From positions 1-64,000 of the forward strand of contig NZ_JAGEPF010000033.1 of the NCBI RefSeq assembly GCF_017573465.1: a stretch of DNA of 64,000 nucleotides, in the 5' to 3' direction. Source of the DNA: Actinomadura violacea (GTDB taxonomy: Bacteria; Actinomycetota; Actinomycetes; Streptosporangiales; Streptosporangiaceae). The position numbers and the translations under genes are program-made. The notes under the pieces are model-generated. The model did not search any database, was not told the DNA's origin, and worked only from the letters and a program-made list of their open reading frames with translations. Positions 8,209-16,574 of the stretch are shown here, piece by piece (the stretch's first letter is position 1; every line of letters starts with the position of its first letter).

Positions 8209-8236
8209 GCAGGGCCCGGCGGCGGCCGGGCCCTGC
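8209..8236. terminator. GC-rich hairpin after yqeY
   Basis: GCAGGGCCCGGC (8209-8220) pairs perfectly with GCCGGGCCCTGC (8225-8236) around a four-base loop, three bases after the YqeY stop. There is no U-run, as is common for actinomycete terminators. Confidence 0.6.
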
Positions 8237-8298
8237 CCGCGGGCGCGGCTAGTGCCGCTGCCGGTGCTCCAGGTCGATGGCGGCCCGCCACAGGCCGA

Positions 8299-8738
8299 TC
8301 ATGGTTCCGGGCCTTCGCCGGGCACCTCGGACCAGCCGCGGAACTTCTTGGCGACCCGCCGCAGGGCCTTGTCGCCGGGGTGCGCGTCGATCTGGAAATG
8401 GCCCCTCCTTGGGCTGTTTCGGGTCGTCGCCGCCCCACCTGACCACCCCGCCGCACTCGGCGAGGACGTCTCGGACGATCAGGAGTTCGTAGCCGAGCAG
8501 GTTGCCGGCCGAGCCGGTGGGATAGAGGTCGGGGCGGACGGCGATGGCGGTGCCGGACAGGTAGTTCGACTCGAACGGCGCGGCGACGTCCGGCGCGGAC
8601 CGCCATCCCAGCACGGCGAGGGCCGGCTCCCGGTCGTGGCGCGGGCGCTCTCGCGGTTCCCCACAGGGCGCCGCTCGCCGTCAGGGTCCCTGTCACCGCC
8701 AGGACGCGTCTGCGTGAAACGAGGTCATCCGTCCTCAC
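8299..8738 (-). pseudogene. frameshifted M15-like D-Ala-D-Ala carboxypeptidase
   Basis: Three frames must be joined to read one protein. A GTG at 8738 opens with a Tat-type signal, SRRRVLAVTGTLTASGALWG. A second frame then gives ALAVLGWRSAPDVAAPFES, NYLSGTAIAVRPDLYPTG and GGVVRWGGDDP. A third frame ends HFQIDAHPGD, RRVAKKFRGW. The last shift is explained by one extra base in the C4 run at 8402-8405 (G4 on the coding strand); the first lies near 8640-8670. The NYLSGTA, RPD, RWGGD and HFQID pattern fits M15-type murein peptidases that use a His/Asp metal site. Either the gene is decaying or the assembly has two indels. The 5' end overlaps the upstream membrane-protein gene by 14 bases. Confidence 0.65.
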
Positions 8739-9075
8739 GGGGCCGGTCTCCCATCTCGGCGGTGTGTTCGGTGGGGTGCGGGGGCGTCCGGACGGCGGCC
8801 ACCACGGCCGCCACCGCTGCGGCGGCCAGGAGGACGAGCAGTGGGGTGACGAATCCGGGGACCAGATCGGTCGACGTGCCGTCGTCCCAGTTGCACCTGA
8901 AGGCCGGCGGGAACCAGTGCTCCTCGATCGGCGGCGAAGCCGGCGGCCGGCCCGCGCAGTACTCGCCGGCGGACCGCGGATCGATGAACGGGGCCTCGAA
9001 CAACGCCCAGGCGTAGACGACGGCCGCCGCGAACGACGACGCGATCGCGCACAGGATGAAACCGCTGCGTCGCAC
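8725..9075 (-). CDS. hypothetical two-helix membrane protein
   Basis: The protein has 116 residues and I know no family for it. One hydrophobic helix lies at about residues 6-27 (LCAIASSFAAAVVYAWALF) and a second at about 73-94 (LLVLLAAAAVAAVVAAV). The extracellular segment between them contains two cysteines that could form a disulfide. The GTG start has AAGGGGAG ten bases upstream. It lies five bases after a small upstream ORF and overlaps the start of the M15-like pseudogene, so the three look like one transcript. Confidence 0.6.
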   Translation of the reverse strand: MRRSGFILCAIASSFAAAVVYAWALFEAPFIDPRSAGEYCAGRPPASPPIEEHWFPPAFRCNWDDGTSTDLVPGFVTPLLVLLAAAAVAAVVAAVRTPPHPTEHTAEMGDRPREDG

Positions 9076-9079
9076 CGCT

Positions 9080-9286
9080 CTAGATCTCCCCTTCGGCGCG
9101 GAGTTCGCGTACGTGCGCGTTCTCCTGATCGGCCTTCTTCGCCAGGATCTCGGCGAAGCCCTCGCAGAACTCGTCCATCTTGCTGGAGGGGAGGTCGACG
9201 GGCGGGATGACGTCGAAGCCGACCGTCTTCTCGGTCACGCCGACCTTGAGGACGTTCAGTTCGGTGTCGTCCGTGGGGAGCAGCAT
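9080..9286 (-). CDS. hypothetical 68-residue protein, possibly a fragment
   Basis: No family is recognised. The product is soluble, with a charged C-terminal helix (EGFAEILAKKADQENAHVRE). The ATG has GAGG only three bases upstream. The same frame stays open about 25 codons further upstream with natural-looking composition (AEKCRHKT, AATAGDDAKKPARN) but no start codon, so it may be the 3' remnant of a longer gene or start within that extension. It immediately precedes the membrane-protein gene on the same strand. Confidence 0.4.
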   Translation of the reverse strand: MLLPTDDTELNVLKVGVTEKTVGFDVIPPVDLPSSKMDEFCEGFAEILAKKADQENAHVRELRAEGEI

Positions 9287-9441
9287 GTTCCTCGCCGGCT
9301 TCTTCGCGTCGTCGCCGGCTGTCGCGGCGCCATTCGGAACGGTCTTGTGCCGGCATTTCTCCGCCCTCGCATCAGGGAAGATCAGTGCCGATCCGCCGCG
9401 CCGGGGACCGCGGGCGACGGGAGAACAAGCCCTGGAAGCGG

Positions 9442-9480
9442 AAGAGGGCCCGGCTCCGCGATGCGGAGCCGGGCCCTCTT
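9442..9480 (-). terminator. strong intrinsic terminator after the PBP gene
   Basis: Perfect 18-bp arms at 9442-9459 and 9463-9480 enclose the loop GAT. On the plus strand TTTT spans the end of the right arm; on the minus strand the hairpin lies 27 bases past the PBP stop codon. It may act in both directions. Confidence 0.85.
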
Positions 9481-9507
9481 TTCACCGAATTCCTCGGCCG
9501 GAAACGG

Positions 9508-11853
9508 TCAGTGGCCGGGCGGCGGCCAGCCGGGGTAGCCGTTGCCGCCCCCGCCTCCCGCGCCGCCGCCTCCGCCGTTCTTCTTCTTGCCGCTGCTGAC
9601 GTAGAGGAAGACGGTGGTGCCGGGCGGGACCTTGGCACCCGCGTCCGGCGAGGTCGACACGACCGTGCCCTTCGGCTGGTCGGAGTCAACGGACCCGGAC
9701 GCGACCTGCACCTTCAGGTCGGCGCCCTTGAGCTTGGCCCGCGCGGCGGCGACCGTCATGCCCTTCACCTTCGGGACGCTGGTGGTGTCGCCGAAGTCGC
9801 GGGACGGGGTGTTGAAGTCGGGGGCGGGCTGGCCGGCGAGCGCGGACTGCATGCTCTGCTGCCAGATGCCGCCGGGCGTGTCCGCGCCGTACACGCCGTA
9901 GACCTTGTACTGCCAGGGGCCGCGGTAGTCCCAGTAGGCGGTGGCGGCGGCGAGGTTCGGGGTGAAGCCGGCGAACACCGCGCAGGTGAACTCCTCACAG
10001 GTGCCGGTCTTGCCGGCGGCGGGGCGGCCGATGCCGCGGCCCGCGGCGGTGCCCTTGGTGAGGACGCCCTTGAGAATGGAGTCGACCTTGTCGGCGACGG
10101 CCTGGTCGACGGCCTGGTGGCAGTCCTGCTTGGGCAGCTTCAGCTGCTTGCCGTCGGAGTCGATGACCTGCGTGACGGAGATGGGCGCGCAGTACTTGCC
10201 GCGGGCGGCGAAGCCGGCGTAGGCGGCCGCGAGGTGCACCATGTCGATGTCGTTGGTGCCGAGGACCTGCGACGGGACGGGTGCGAGCTCCTCGCCGTTG
10301 CCCTTCTTCATGCCGAACGCCTTGGCCATGTTGACGGCGTCGCAGACGCCGACGCGCTTCTCCAGCTGGGCGTAGAAGGTGTTGACCGAGTGCCACGTCC
10401 CGGACTTGAGGTCGAAGTTGCCGGCCTCGCTGTCACCGGCGTTGTGGAGCGTCCAGGTGCCGCCGCCGGCCATCTGGTTCTTGTACTTCGTCCCGTTGAT
10501 GGTGCCGGTGTACTTGCAGGGCTGGAAGCCGCTGACGGTCGTCGTCTGCGGCGAGTTGATCGAGGTGCTGACCGGGATGCCCTCGTCCAGGGCTGCGGCG
10601 AGCGTGAAGGTCTTGAAGGTGGAGCCGGCGGACACGCCGGTGCCGCCGCCGTGGTGGGAGTCGGCGGGCAGGTTGATGGTGGTGCGGCCCTTGCCCGCGC
10701 CGAACCGCTTGCTCAGCCCGATCGCCTTGATCCTGCCGGTGCCGGGCTCGACCATCGCCTCCGCGCCGACGCGGTTGCCGGCGGGCGCGACGTGGCCGCG
10801 CAGCGCCCGGTCGACGGCGTTCTGGGCCTTCATGTCGAGGGTGGTGCGGATGGTGTAGCCGCCGCGGTTCAGCTTGTTGACGACGGTCTCCTGCTCCTTC
10901 GGCGTCATCGACCAGTACTTGCCGTTGGACAGGATGTCGAGCATGTCGTACTTGACGTACTCGCAGAAGTAGGGCGCCGCGCTGGACTCGCAGCCGCCGA
11001 CCGGGTCGGTGCGGTTCAGCAGGATGGGCTTGGCGGCCTCGGTGTCGGCCTGCGCCTTGGAGATGTGCCCGAGCTGCTGCATCCGGTAGAGGACGATGTC
11101 GCGCCGCTTGCGCGCCTCCTTCGGGTTGCGGATCGGGTCGTACAGCGTCGGGTTCTGCGTGATCCCGGCGAGGAGCGCGGCCTGCCCGAGGGTCAGCTTG
11201 GAGGCGGGGACGCTGAAGTAGCGCTTGGCGGCGGCCTGGATGCCGTACGCGCCGGCGCTGAAGTACGCGACGTTGAGGTAGCCCTCGAGGATCTGGTCCT
11301 TGGTCATGTGCTGCTCGATGTCGAGCGCGTAGCGCAGCTCGCGCAGCTTGCGGCCCACGGTCGGGGCCGTGACCTCCTTGTACTCGTCCTGGGTCGTCGC
11401 CTGGTCGACGAGCAGGTTCTTCACGTACTGCTGGGTGAGGGTGGACCCGCCCTGCGTCTGCTCGGACTCGACGTTGGAGGCCAGCGCGCGGATCGTGCCC
11501 TTGAGGTCGAGCGCGCCGTGCTGGTAGAAGCGCGAGTCCTCGATGTCGACCATCGCCTGCCGCATGATGGGGGCGACCTGGTCGAGCCGGACGGATTCGC
11601 GGTACTTGTCGAAGAACGTGGCGACCTGCTTGCCGTTGGCGTCGTACATCACCGTCTTCTCCGACGGCGGTGTCGTCTTCAGGTTGCTGTCCATGTTCTC
11701 GAAGTTGTTCGCGGCGTCGCGCGCGGTCAGTCCCGCGCTGCCGACGCCGGGCAGCGCGATGAACGCGACCAGGACGCCCGCGACGACACCCGCTCCCAAC
11801 AGCCTGAACAGTGTGGAGAAGGCCTTACCCCGAGCTAGCTTCGCATCGCGCAC
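9508..11853 (-). CDS. ponA2: class A penicillin-binding protein with PASTA domain
   Basis: The bifunctional peptidoglycan synthase has 781 residues. After a short basic tail and one transmembrane helix (about 13-34) comes a GT51 glycosyltransferase with EDSRFYQHGALD and QGGSTLTQQYVKNLL. The transpeptidase has the active-site serine in SAGSTFK, then SVNTFYAQL and GKTGT. One PASTA repeat (PKVKGMTVAAARAKL to the PPGTTVFLYVS end) and a Gly/Pro-rich tail close it. It polymerises and cross-links glycan strands outside the membrane. It is divergent from the whiB4-type gene, the arrangement of ponA2/whiB4 in M. tuberculosis. The frame is open to a TTG at 11988. GTG at 11853 was chosen because a -10-like TACCCT lies seven bases upstream, suggesting a leaderless message. 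Confidence 0.93.
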   Translation of the reverse strand: MRDAKLARGKAFSTLFRLLGAGVVAGVLVAFIALPGVGSAGLTARDAANNFENMDSNLKTTPPSEKTVMYDANGKQVATFFDKYRESVRLDQVAPIMRQAMVDIEDSRFYQHGALDLKGTIRALASNVESEQTQGGSTLTQQYVKNLLVDQATTQDEYKEVTAPTVGRKLRELRYALDIEQHMTKDQILEGYLNVAYFSAGAYGIQAAAKRYFSVPASKLTLGQAALLAGITQNPTLYDPIRNPKEARKRRDIVLYRMQQLGHISKAQADTEAAKPILLNRTDPVGGCESSAAPYFCEYVKYDMLDILSNGKYWSMTPKEQETVVNKLNRGGYTIRTTLDMKAQNAVDRALRGHVAPAGNRVGAEAMVEPGTGRIKAIGLSKRFGAGKGRTTINLPADSHHGGGTGVSAGSTFKTFTLAAALDEGIPVSTSINSPQTTTVSGFQPCKYTGTINGTKYKNQMAGGGTWTLHNAGDSEAGNFDLKSGTWHSVNTFYAQLEKRVGVCDAVNMAKAFGMKKGNGEELAPVPSQVLGTNDIDMVHLAAAYAGFAARGKYCAPISVTQVIDSDGKQLKLPKQDCHQAVDQAVADKVDSILKGVLTKGTAAGRGIGRPAAGKTGTCEEFTCAVFAGFTPNLAAATAYWDYRGPWQYKVYGVYGADTPGGIWQQSMQSALAGQPAPDFNTPSRDFGDTTSVPKVKGMTVAAARAKLKGADLKVQVASGSVDSDQPKGTVVSTSPDAGAKVPPGTTVFLYVSSGKKKNGGGGGAGGGGGNGYPGWPPPGH

Positions 11854-12179
11854 GGGGTCTAGGGTACGCGGGACGACCAGTGCATACGGGACAGGTCCCC
11901 CCGGGTCCGGGCGCAGCGGGGCGCCGGCGCCGGCCGTTCGTCCGGTATGTGCCTCTCGTGACAACCTGCGCCGTGTCTGGCGCGTCAACTACAGGTAACT
12001 AGTCCGTTCCGGCGGTATGGCCCCGGTGGGCTATATCGAGAATGGGCCCATCGGGGTCTGTTGAATCGTCCCTCGCTTCCGTAAGTTCTTCCCCACGGCT
12101 TTCGTTTGGCGGCCTGACGTCCGCGCCCGTCCGGCCAAGGAGCGCAAATCGACACAGACCCTAGGGGAGTGGGGCCAAG

Positions 12180-12491
12180 ATGTGGATCACGGATTGGACC
12201 GCCCGCGCCGCCTGCCGTAACGCGGATCCGGATGCCCTGTTCGTGCAGGGAGCGGCGCAGAACCGGGCCAAGCTCATCTGCCGCGGCTGCCCGGTGCGCA
12301 CGGAGTGTCTCGCCGACGCCCTCGACAACAGGATCGAGTTCGGCGTCTGGGGCGGCATGACGGAGCGGGAGCGCCGCGCGCTCCTACGGCGCCGGCCGGA
12401 CGTGCTTTCATGGCGCGACCTGTTGGAGACCGCCAAGGAGGAGTACGAGCGGTCCGTCGAGTCCGACGAGGAAGAACTCGTCGCGAGCTGA
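12180..12491 (+). CDS. whiB4: WhiB-family Fe-S regulator, WhiB4/WblA type
   Basis: The protein has 103 residues. The four cluster cysteines are C in RAACRNADPD and the ICRGCPVRTEC triad, followed by the family signature GVWGGMTERERRALLRRR and a basic C terminus that contacts DNA. Family members bind a 4Fe-4S cluster, sense redox state or NO and act with the principal sigma factor. The location opposite a PASTA class A PBP gene matches whiB4 of M. tuberculosis and wblA of Streptomyces (from memory), so this is probably their orthologue. AGGGGAG lies about ten bases before the ATG. The 190-base upstream region contains the palindrome ATGGGCCCAT at 12042-12051. Confidence 0.9.
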   Translation: MWITDWTARAACRNADPDALFVQGAAQNRAKLICRGCPVRTECLADALDNRIEFGVWGGMTERERRALLRRRPDVLSWRDLLETAKEEYERSVESDEEELVAS

Positions 12492-12526
12492 GCGGCGACC
12501 GGAAGGTCGGCGATAGTGCGGCTGCG

Positions 12527-12550
12527 GGCCCGTACCGATGGGTACGGGCC
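12527..12550 (+). terminator. hairpin after whiB4
   Basis: GGCCCGTACC (12527-12536) pairs with GGTACGGGCC (12541-12550) around GATG, 36 bases past the whiB4 stop and between convergent genes. No U-run follows. Confidence 0.6.
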
Positions 12551-12620
12551 TGCCGCCGCGTCCACCCATGCTCACACCGCGCACTCATGTCGGCGCACCG
12601 TGTGCCGGGTGTTCGCGTGC

Positions 12621-13025
12621 TCATGCCTCCAGGGGCTGCACGGTGAACTGGTAGTCGTAGCGGATGAGGTCGTCCTCGCCGAGGACGAGGAGCACCCGCG
12701 CGGCCCACGCGACGCCGCCGTCGGGCGTGACCAGCCGCACGGTGAACGTGACGGCGTTGTGGTGGCCGAACACGTCGCCCGCGCACGTCACGGCGTACTT
12801 GCCGCTGCCCACGAACTCGCCGTACGCCTCCGCGATCCGGTCCGCCAGCTCGGCGTGGCCGCGGAACCGCGCGCCCTCGACGAGCTCGACGCCGTCCTCG
12901 GCCCACAGCGCGGCGATGGCGGCGCGGCGCGCGGCGGCGTCGGGTTCGCTCCACACCGCCACGTACCGGCGGGCGATGTCCTCGATCGCGGCGGGCTGCA
13001 GCTCGTAGTCGATGGCCTGCGTCAT
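12621..13025 (-). CDS. SnoaL/NTF2-like fold protein
   Basis: The 134 residues fit the SnoaL-like alpha+beta barrel: helix IEDIARRYVAVWSEPD, LWAEDGVELVEG, RFRGHAELADRIAEAYGEFV and a C-terminal sheet ending IRYDYQFTVQP. Such proteins are isomerases, hydrolases or ligand carriers; no substrate can be assigned. ATG at 13025 has GGAAGGAGA six bases upstream. It is divergent from a MerR-family regulator with a palindrome between them, so the regulator probably controls it. Confidence 0.75.
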   Translation of the reverse strand: MTQAIDYELQPAAIEDIARRYVAVWSEPDAAARRAAIAALWAEDGVELVEGARFRGHAELADRIAEAYGEFVGSGKYAVTCAGDVFGHHNAVTFTVRLVTPDGGVAWAARVLLVLGEDDLIRYDYQFTVQPLEA

Positions 13026-13118
13026 CGTCGGTCTCCTTCCGTCCGGCCCGGCGGGCCGTCGCAACGACCCTCGCGGCTGCCGCACGGGCAGGGTCAACGC
13101 GCGCGCACGAGCGAGACC

Positions 13119-13133
13119 CTCCCCCAAGGGGAG
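13119..13133. promoter_or_regulatory. probable MerR-type operator
   Basis: The perfect inverted repeat CTCCCC-CAA-GGGGAG lies nine bases before the MerR gene start and 94 bases before the divergent SnoaL-like gene. It lies inside ACCCTCCCCCAAGGGGAG, the kind of palindrome that MerR-family activators bind between promoter elements. Confidence 0.6.
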
Positions 13134-13141
13134 AGCCCACA

Positions 13142-13981
13142 ATGGGCGGCATGACGTACCTGTCCATCGGGGACTTCTCGCGCGCCACCCACATGAGCGT
13201 CAAGACGCTGCGGCACTACCACCGGGTCGGGCTCCTCGAACCCGCCCATGTGGACCCGGCCACCGGCTACCGCCGCTACACCGCCGAGCAGATCCCGACC
13301 GCGCAGGTCATCCGCCGCTTCCGCGACCTCGGCATGCCGCTGGACGACATCGACGCGGTCCTCGCCGCGCCGGACGTGCCCGCCCGCAACGAGCGGATCG
13401 TCGCGCACCTGCGCCGGCTGGAGGACGACCTCGGCCGCACCCGCCGCTCCGTCGCCGCGCTGCGCGACCTCCTCGCGCCTCCCCCGGCGGACGCGTCGGC
13501 GAACGTGGAGCTGCGCAGCGTCCCGGCGGTGCGGGCCGCCGCGATCACCGAGGTCGTCGACGTCGCCGACATGGCCGCGTGGTTCCAGGGCGCGCTCGGC
13601 GAGCTGTACGGGACGGTCGCGGCGCAGGGCGTGTCCGAGGCCGGGCGCGCCGGCGGGGTCTTCGCCGACGAGCTGTACACCCGGCACCGCGGCGAGGCGA
13701 CGATCTTCCTGCCGTGCGCCGGGGCCGTCCGCCCGATGGGCCGGGTCGTCGGGTGCGAGGTGCCGGCGGCGGAGCTCGCCGTCATCACCCACCACGGGCC
13801 GCCCGACGACGTGGACCGTTCCTACGGCACGCTCGCCGCGTACGTCTCGCGGCACGCGCTCGCGGTGGACGGCCCGATGCGCGAGTACTACCTCACCGGC
13901 CGCCGCGAGACGGCCGACGCCGGGCAATGGCGCACCGAGATCGGCTGGCCCGTCTTCCAGACCGCCCCGTCCCCCACCTGA
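13142..13981 (+). CDS. MerR-family regulator with GyrI-like ligand domain
   Basis: The protein has 279 residues. The N-terminal winged helix is YLSIGDFSRATHMSVKTLRH, with YHRVGLLEPAHVDPATGYR and then IRRFRDLGMPLDDI. A coiled dimerisation helix (RIVAHLRRLEDDLGRTRRSV) follows. Residues from about 120 form a GyrI/BltR-like effector domain with EYYLTGRRET near the end, a domain used to bind bulky hydrophobic or cationic drugs. It probably senses a small molecule and controls itself and the divergent SnoaL-like gene. The start may be ATG 13142 or ATG 13151. Confidence 0.85.
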   Translation: MGGMTYLSIGDFSRATHMSVKTLRHYHRVGLLEPAHVDPATGYRRYTAEQIPTAQVIRRFRDLGMPLDDIDAVLAAPDVPARNERIVAHLRRLEDDLGRTRRSVAALRDLLAPPPADASANVELRSVPAVRAAAITEVVDVADMAAWFQGALGELYGTVAAQGVSEAGRAGGVFADELYTRHRGEATIFLPCAGAVRPMGRVVGCEVPAAELAVITHHGPPDDVDRSYGTLAAYVSRHALAVDGPMREYYLTGRRETADAGQWRTEIGWPVFQTAPSPT

Positions 13982-14040
13982 CCCCGGCCCGTACGGATCC
14001 GCGCCCCGCCGCGCAAGCACGCCTGGGGGTAGTGTTCGCC

Positions 14041-14075
14041 GAGCCGAGCCGAGCCGAGCCGAGCCGAGCCGAGCC
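14041..14075. repeat. GAGCC pentanucleotide repeat, seven copies
   Basis: Seven perfect head-to-tail copies of GAGCC lie between the convergent MerR and ATPase genes. The sequence is simple, noncoding and prone to slippage. Confidence 0.9.
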
Positions 14076-14097
14076 GGCGCGCGGGTGCGTTGTCTGA

Positions 14098-14131
14098 CCG
14101 GCGGGGCGAAGCCGAAGGCGAGCCCCGCCGG
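14098..14131 (-). terminator. hairpin downstream of the ATPase pair
   Basis: CCGGCGGGGC (14098-14107) pairs with GCCCCGCCGG (14122-14131) around a 14-base loop. It lies 54 bases past the stop of the minus-strand ATPase gene and between convergent genes. Confidence 0.45.
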
Positions 14132-14184
14132 GAAGCTCGCGAAGCGAGGCCGCGCCCGCCCAAGCACGGTCAAGCGCCGAGCCC

Positions 14185-15345
14185 CTAGGCGAGGCGCTTG
14201 GGCCGAGCTTGTATCGACACAGCCAGGTCGTCGCCGACCTGGCGGAGGCCTTCGAGGTCGTGGACGTCCTCGGCCTGCGCGGGGACGGCGGTGACCGGGA
14301 CGGTCGGGTGCGTCGAGGCGAAGTGGTCGCGGAGGCGTTCCTCGCGGGCGGCGAGCTGCATGCGGTCGGTGTGCAGGCGCAGCAGCGTGGCGGTCAGGGT
14401 GTGCTCGCCGCGCTCGTCGAGGGTCTCGGCGGCGGCCTGGCTGCGGGCGGCGGACAGGCCGTCGGCGGCGGATTCGTGGACGCGGTTGACGACGAGCCCG
14501 GCGAGCGGCATCCGCTCTTCGGCGAGCCGCTCGACGAAGTAGGACGCCTCGCGCAGCGCGTCCGGTTCGGGGGCGGCGACGACGAGGAACGCGGTGCCGG
14601 GGGTCTGGAGCAGCTTGAACGTCTTGTCGGCGCGTTCGCGGAACCCGCCGAACATCGTGTCGAACGCGGCGACGAAGGTCTGCACGTCGCGCAGCAGCTG
14701 GACGCCGAGCACCTTGTTGATCGCGCCGGTGAACATGCCGAACCCGGCGCTGATCACCTTGACGCCGAACCGGCCGCCGGTCTTGGCGGGGGCGGCGAGG
14801 ATCTTCATGAAGCGGCCGTCGAGGAAGCGGCCCATCCGCTCGGGCGCGTCCAGGAAGTCCAGGGCGTTGCGGGACGGCGGGGTGTCGACGATGATCAGGT
14901 CCCAGGCGCCGGAGCGGTGCAGCTGCCCGAGCTTCTCCATCGCCATGTACTCCTGCGTGCCCGACAGGGACGAGGAGAGCGACTGGTAGAAGGGGTTGGC
15001 GAGGATCTGCTTGGCCCGGTCGGGGTCGGCGTGCGCCTCGACGATCTCGTCGAAGGTCCGCTTCATGTCGAGCATCATGGCGTGCAGCTCGCCGTCGCCG
15101 TCGATCTCGATCTTGCGCGGGTTGTTGTCCAGCTCGGACAGGCCCATGGACTGGGCGAGGCGGCGGGCCGGGTCGACGGTGAGGACGACGACGTCGCGGC
15201 CGCGCTCGGCGGCGCGGACGCCGAGGGCCGCGGCGGTGGTCGTCTTGCCGACGCCGCCGGACCCGCAGCACACGATGATCTTGGTGCGCGGGTCGTCGAG
15301 CAGGGCGTCGACGTCCAGCGCGGGCGGGTTCTTGGTGGGGCTCAT
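14185..15345 (-). CDS. ArsA/Get3-like ATPase, Rv3680 type
   Basis: The 386-residue P-loop ATPase has the Walker A sequence CCGSGGVGKTTTAAALG (about residue 27), the switch segment LTVDPARRLAQSMG, and DLIIVDTPPSRNALDFLD carrying the switch II Asp. The C-terminal half holds the less conserved client region. It resembles the arsenite-pump/Get3 ATPases but lacks the ArsA metal cysteines. It is the second gene of a pair with another ATPase 13 bases upstream, the same pair found beside whiB4 in M. tuberculosis (Rv3679-Rv3680). A heteromeric ATPase acting in envelope or membrane-protein handling is the likely role, by family inference. Confidence 0.85.
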   Translation of the reverse strand: MSPTKNPPALDVDALLDDPRTKIIVCCGSGGVGKTTTAAALGVRAAERGRDVVVLTVDPARRLAQSMGLSELDNNPRKIEIDGDGELHAMMLDMKRTFDEIVEAHADPDRAKQILANPFYQSLSSSLSGTQEYMAMEKLGQLHRSGAWDLIIVDTPPSRNALDFLDAPERMGRFLDGRFMKILAAPAKTGGRFGVKVISAGFGMFTGAINKVLGVQLLRDVQTFVAAFDTMFGGFRERADKTFKLLQTPGTAFLVVAAPEPDALREASYFVERLAEERMPLAGLVVNRVHESAADGLSAARSQAAAETLDERGEHTLTATLLRLHTDRMQLAAREERLRDHFASTHPTVPVTAVPAQAEDVHDLEGLRQVGDDLAVSIQARPKRLA

Positions 15346-15358
15346 GAGGTCTCCAAGA

Positions 15359-16375
15359 TCACGCGGCGCCTTGTGCGCGGAGGGCGGCGGCCAGGTCGTA
15401 CAGGCCGGCGAGGTCCATGCCGTCCGACAGTATCGGCAGCGTGTAGCGGGGCCGGTCGACCGACTCCAGCCGCTCCTTCTCGCGGCGCTGCAGCGCGGTG
15501 CGGCGGGCGTGCTCGCCGGCCTCGGCGGCCAGGACCGCGGCGATGGACTCGGCGTCGTGCTCCAGCCCGGCGGCCTTCACCCCGCGCAGGATCTCGTCGG
15601 TGTCCAGGGTGCCGGCGGCGGCCGCGGCGAGGTCGTCCTCGGACAGCACGGGCTGGTGCTCCATGTTGACGATGACGCCGCCGACGGGCAGCCCCACCTC
15701 GGTGAGCTCGCGGATGCCGTCCATCGTCTCCTGGACGGGCATCTCCTCCAGCAGCGTGACGAAGTGGACCGCGGTCTCGGGGCTGCGGACGACCTTCATC
15801 ACGGTGTCGGCGTGGTTGCGGACCGGGCCGACCTTGGCGAGCCCGGACACCTCGTCGTTGACGTTGAGGAACTTGGTGATCCGGCCGGTGGGCGGGGCGT
15901 CCATGACGACGGCGTCGTAGATGAACGAGCCGTCCTTCTTGCGGCGCCGCACGGACTCGGAGGTCTTGCCGGTGAGGATCACGTCGCGCAGGCCGGGGGC
16001 GATGGTGGTGACGAAGTCGACGATGCCGAGCTTGGTCATCGCCTTCCCGGCGCGCTTGAGGCTGTAGAACATCTCGAGGTACTCGATGAGCGCCTCTTCG
16101 GTGTCGACGGCGAGCGCGTGGACGTCCCCGCCGTCCGGGGCGATCGCGACGCGGCGCTCCTCGTAGGGCAGCGGCGGGCAGTCGAAGAGCTGGGCGATGC
16201 CCTGCCGGCCCTCCACCTCGACGAGCAGGACCTTGCGGCCGCCGGAGGCCAGGGCCAGGGCGAGTGCGGCCGCGACGGTCGTCTTGCCCGTGCCGCCCTT
16301 GCCGGTGACGACGTGGAGGCGTACGCCGTCCCAGTCGGTGTCTCTCGCGCTCACCCGATCGACCATATCGTTCAC
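15359..16375 (-). CDS. ArsA/Get3-like ATPase, Rv3679 type
   Basis: The 338-residue partner of the next gene has the deviant Walker A VVTGKGGTGKTTVAAALALA (about residue 23), VLLVEVEGRQGIAQLF, and YDAVVMDAPPTGRITKFLNV. The signature lysine before the GG (GKGGTGK) is present, which in this superfamily reaches across the dimer interface. ATG 16375 is used; ATG 16366 two codons later is possible. The gene starts close to a divergent SPFH gene and is probably co-transcribed with the second ATPase. Confidence 0.85.
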   Translation of the reverse strand: MNDMVDRVSARDTDWDGVRLHVVTGKGGTGKTTVAAALALALASGGRKVLLVEVEGRQGIAQLFDCPPLPYEERRVAIAPDGGDVHALAVDTEEALIEYLEMFYSLKRAGKAMTKLGIVDFVTTIAPGLRDVILTGKTSESVRRRKKDGSFIYDAVVMDAPPTGRITKFLNVNDEVSGLAKVGPVRNHADTVMKVVRSPETAVHFVTLLEEMPVQETMDGIRELTEVGLPVGGVIVNMEHQPVLSEDDLAAAAAGTLDTDEILRGVKAAGLEHDAESIAAVLAAEAGEHARRTALQRREKERLESVDRPRYTLPILSDGMDLAGLYDLAAALRAQGAA

Positions 16376-16574
16376 TCGGCAAGGACTTTAGAGGGCGCCC
16401 TCCCTGATGCAAGTGATCCCTGACACGGTGGTGCGCGCGTGGGTAGATCGCTTGCCCGGGCCGTTGTCTCGGGCGTGCCCGCGCGGTTAGCTGGGAAACG
16501 TGAGACCGGTCTTCGGGCCGGTACGTCCGCACCCCGACGGGTACGGACCGTCCAGGGACGAAAGGTGGCCCGTG

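Noticed and set aside
9385..11838. Very long open frame on the plus strand opposite the PBP gene
   Set aside because: It is Gly/Val/Arg-rich antisense of a clear penicillin-binding protein, caused by high GC; similar shadows lie opposite hppA, acs and the helicase gene.
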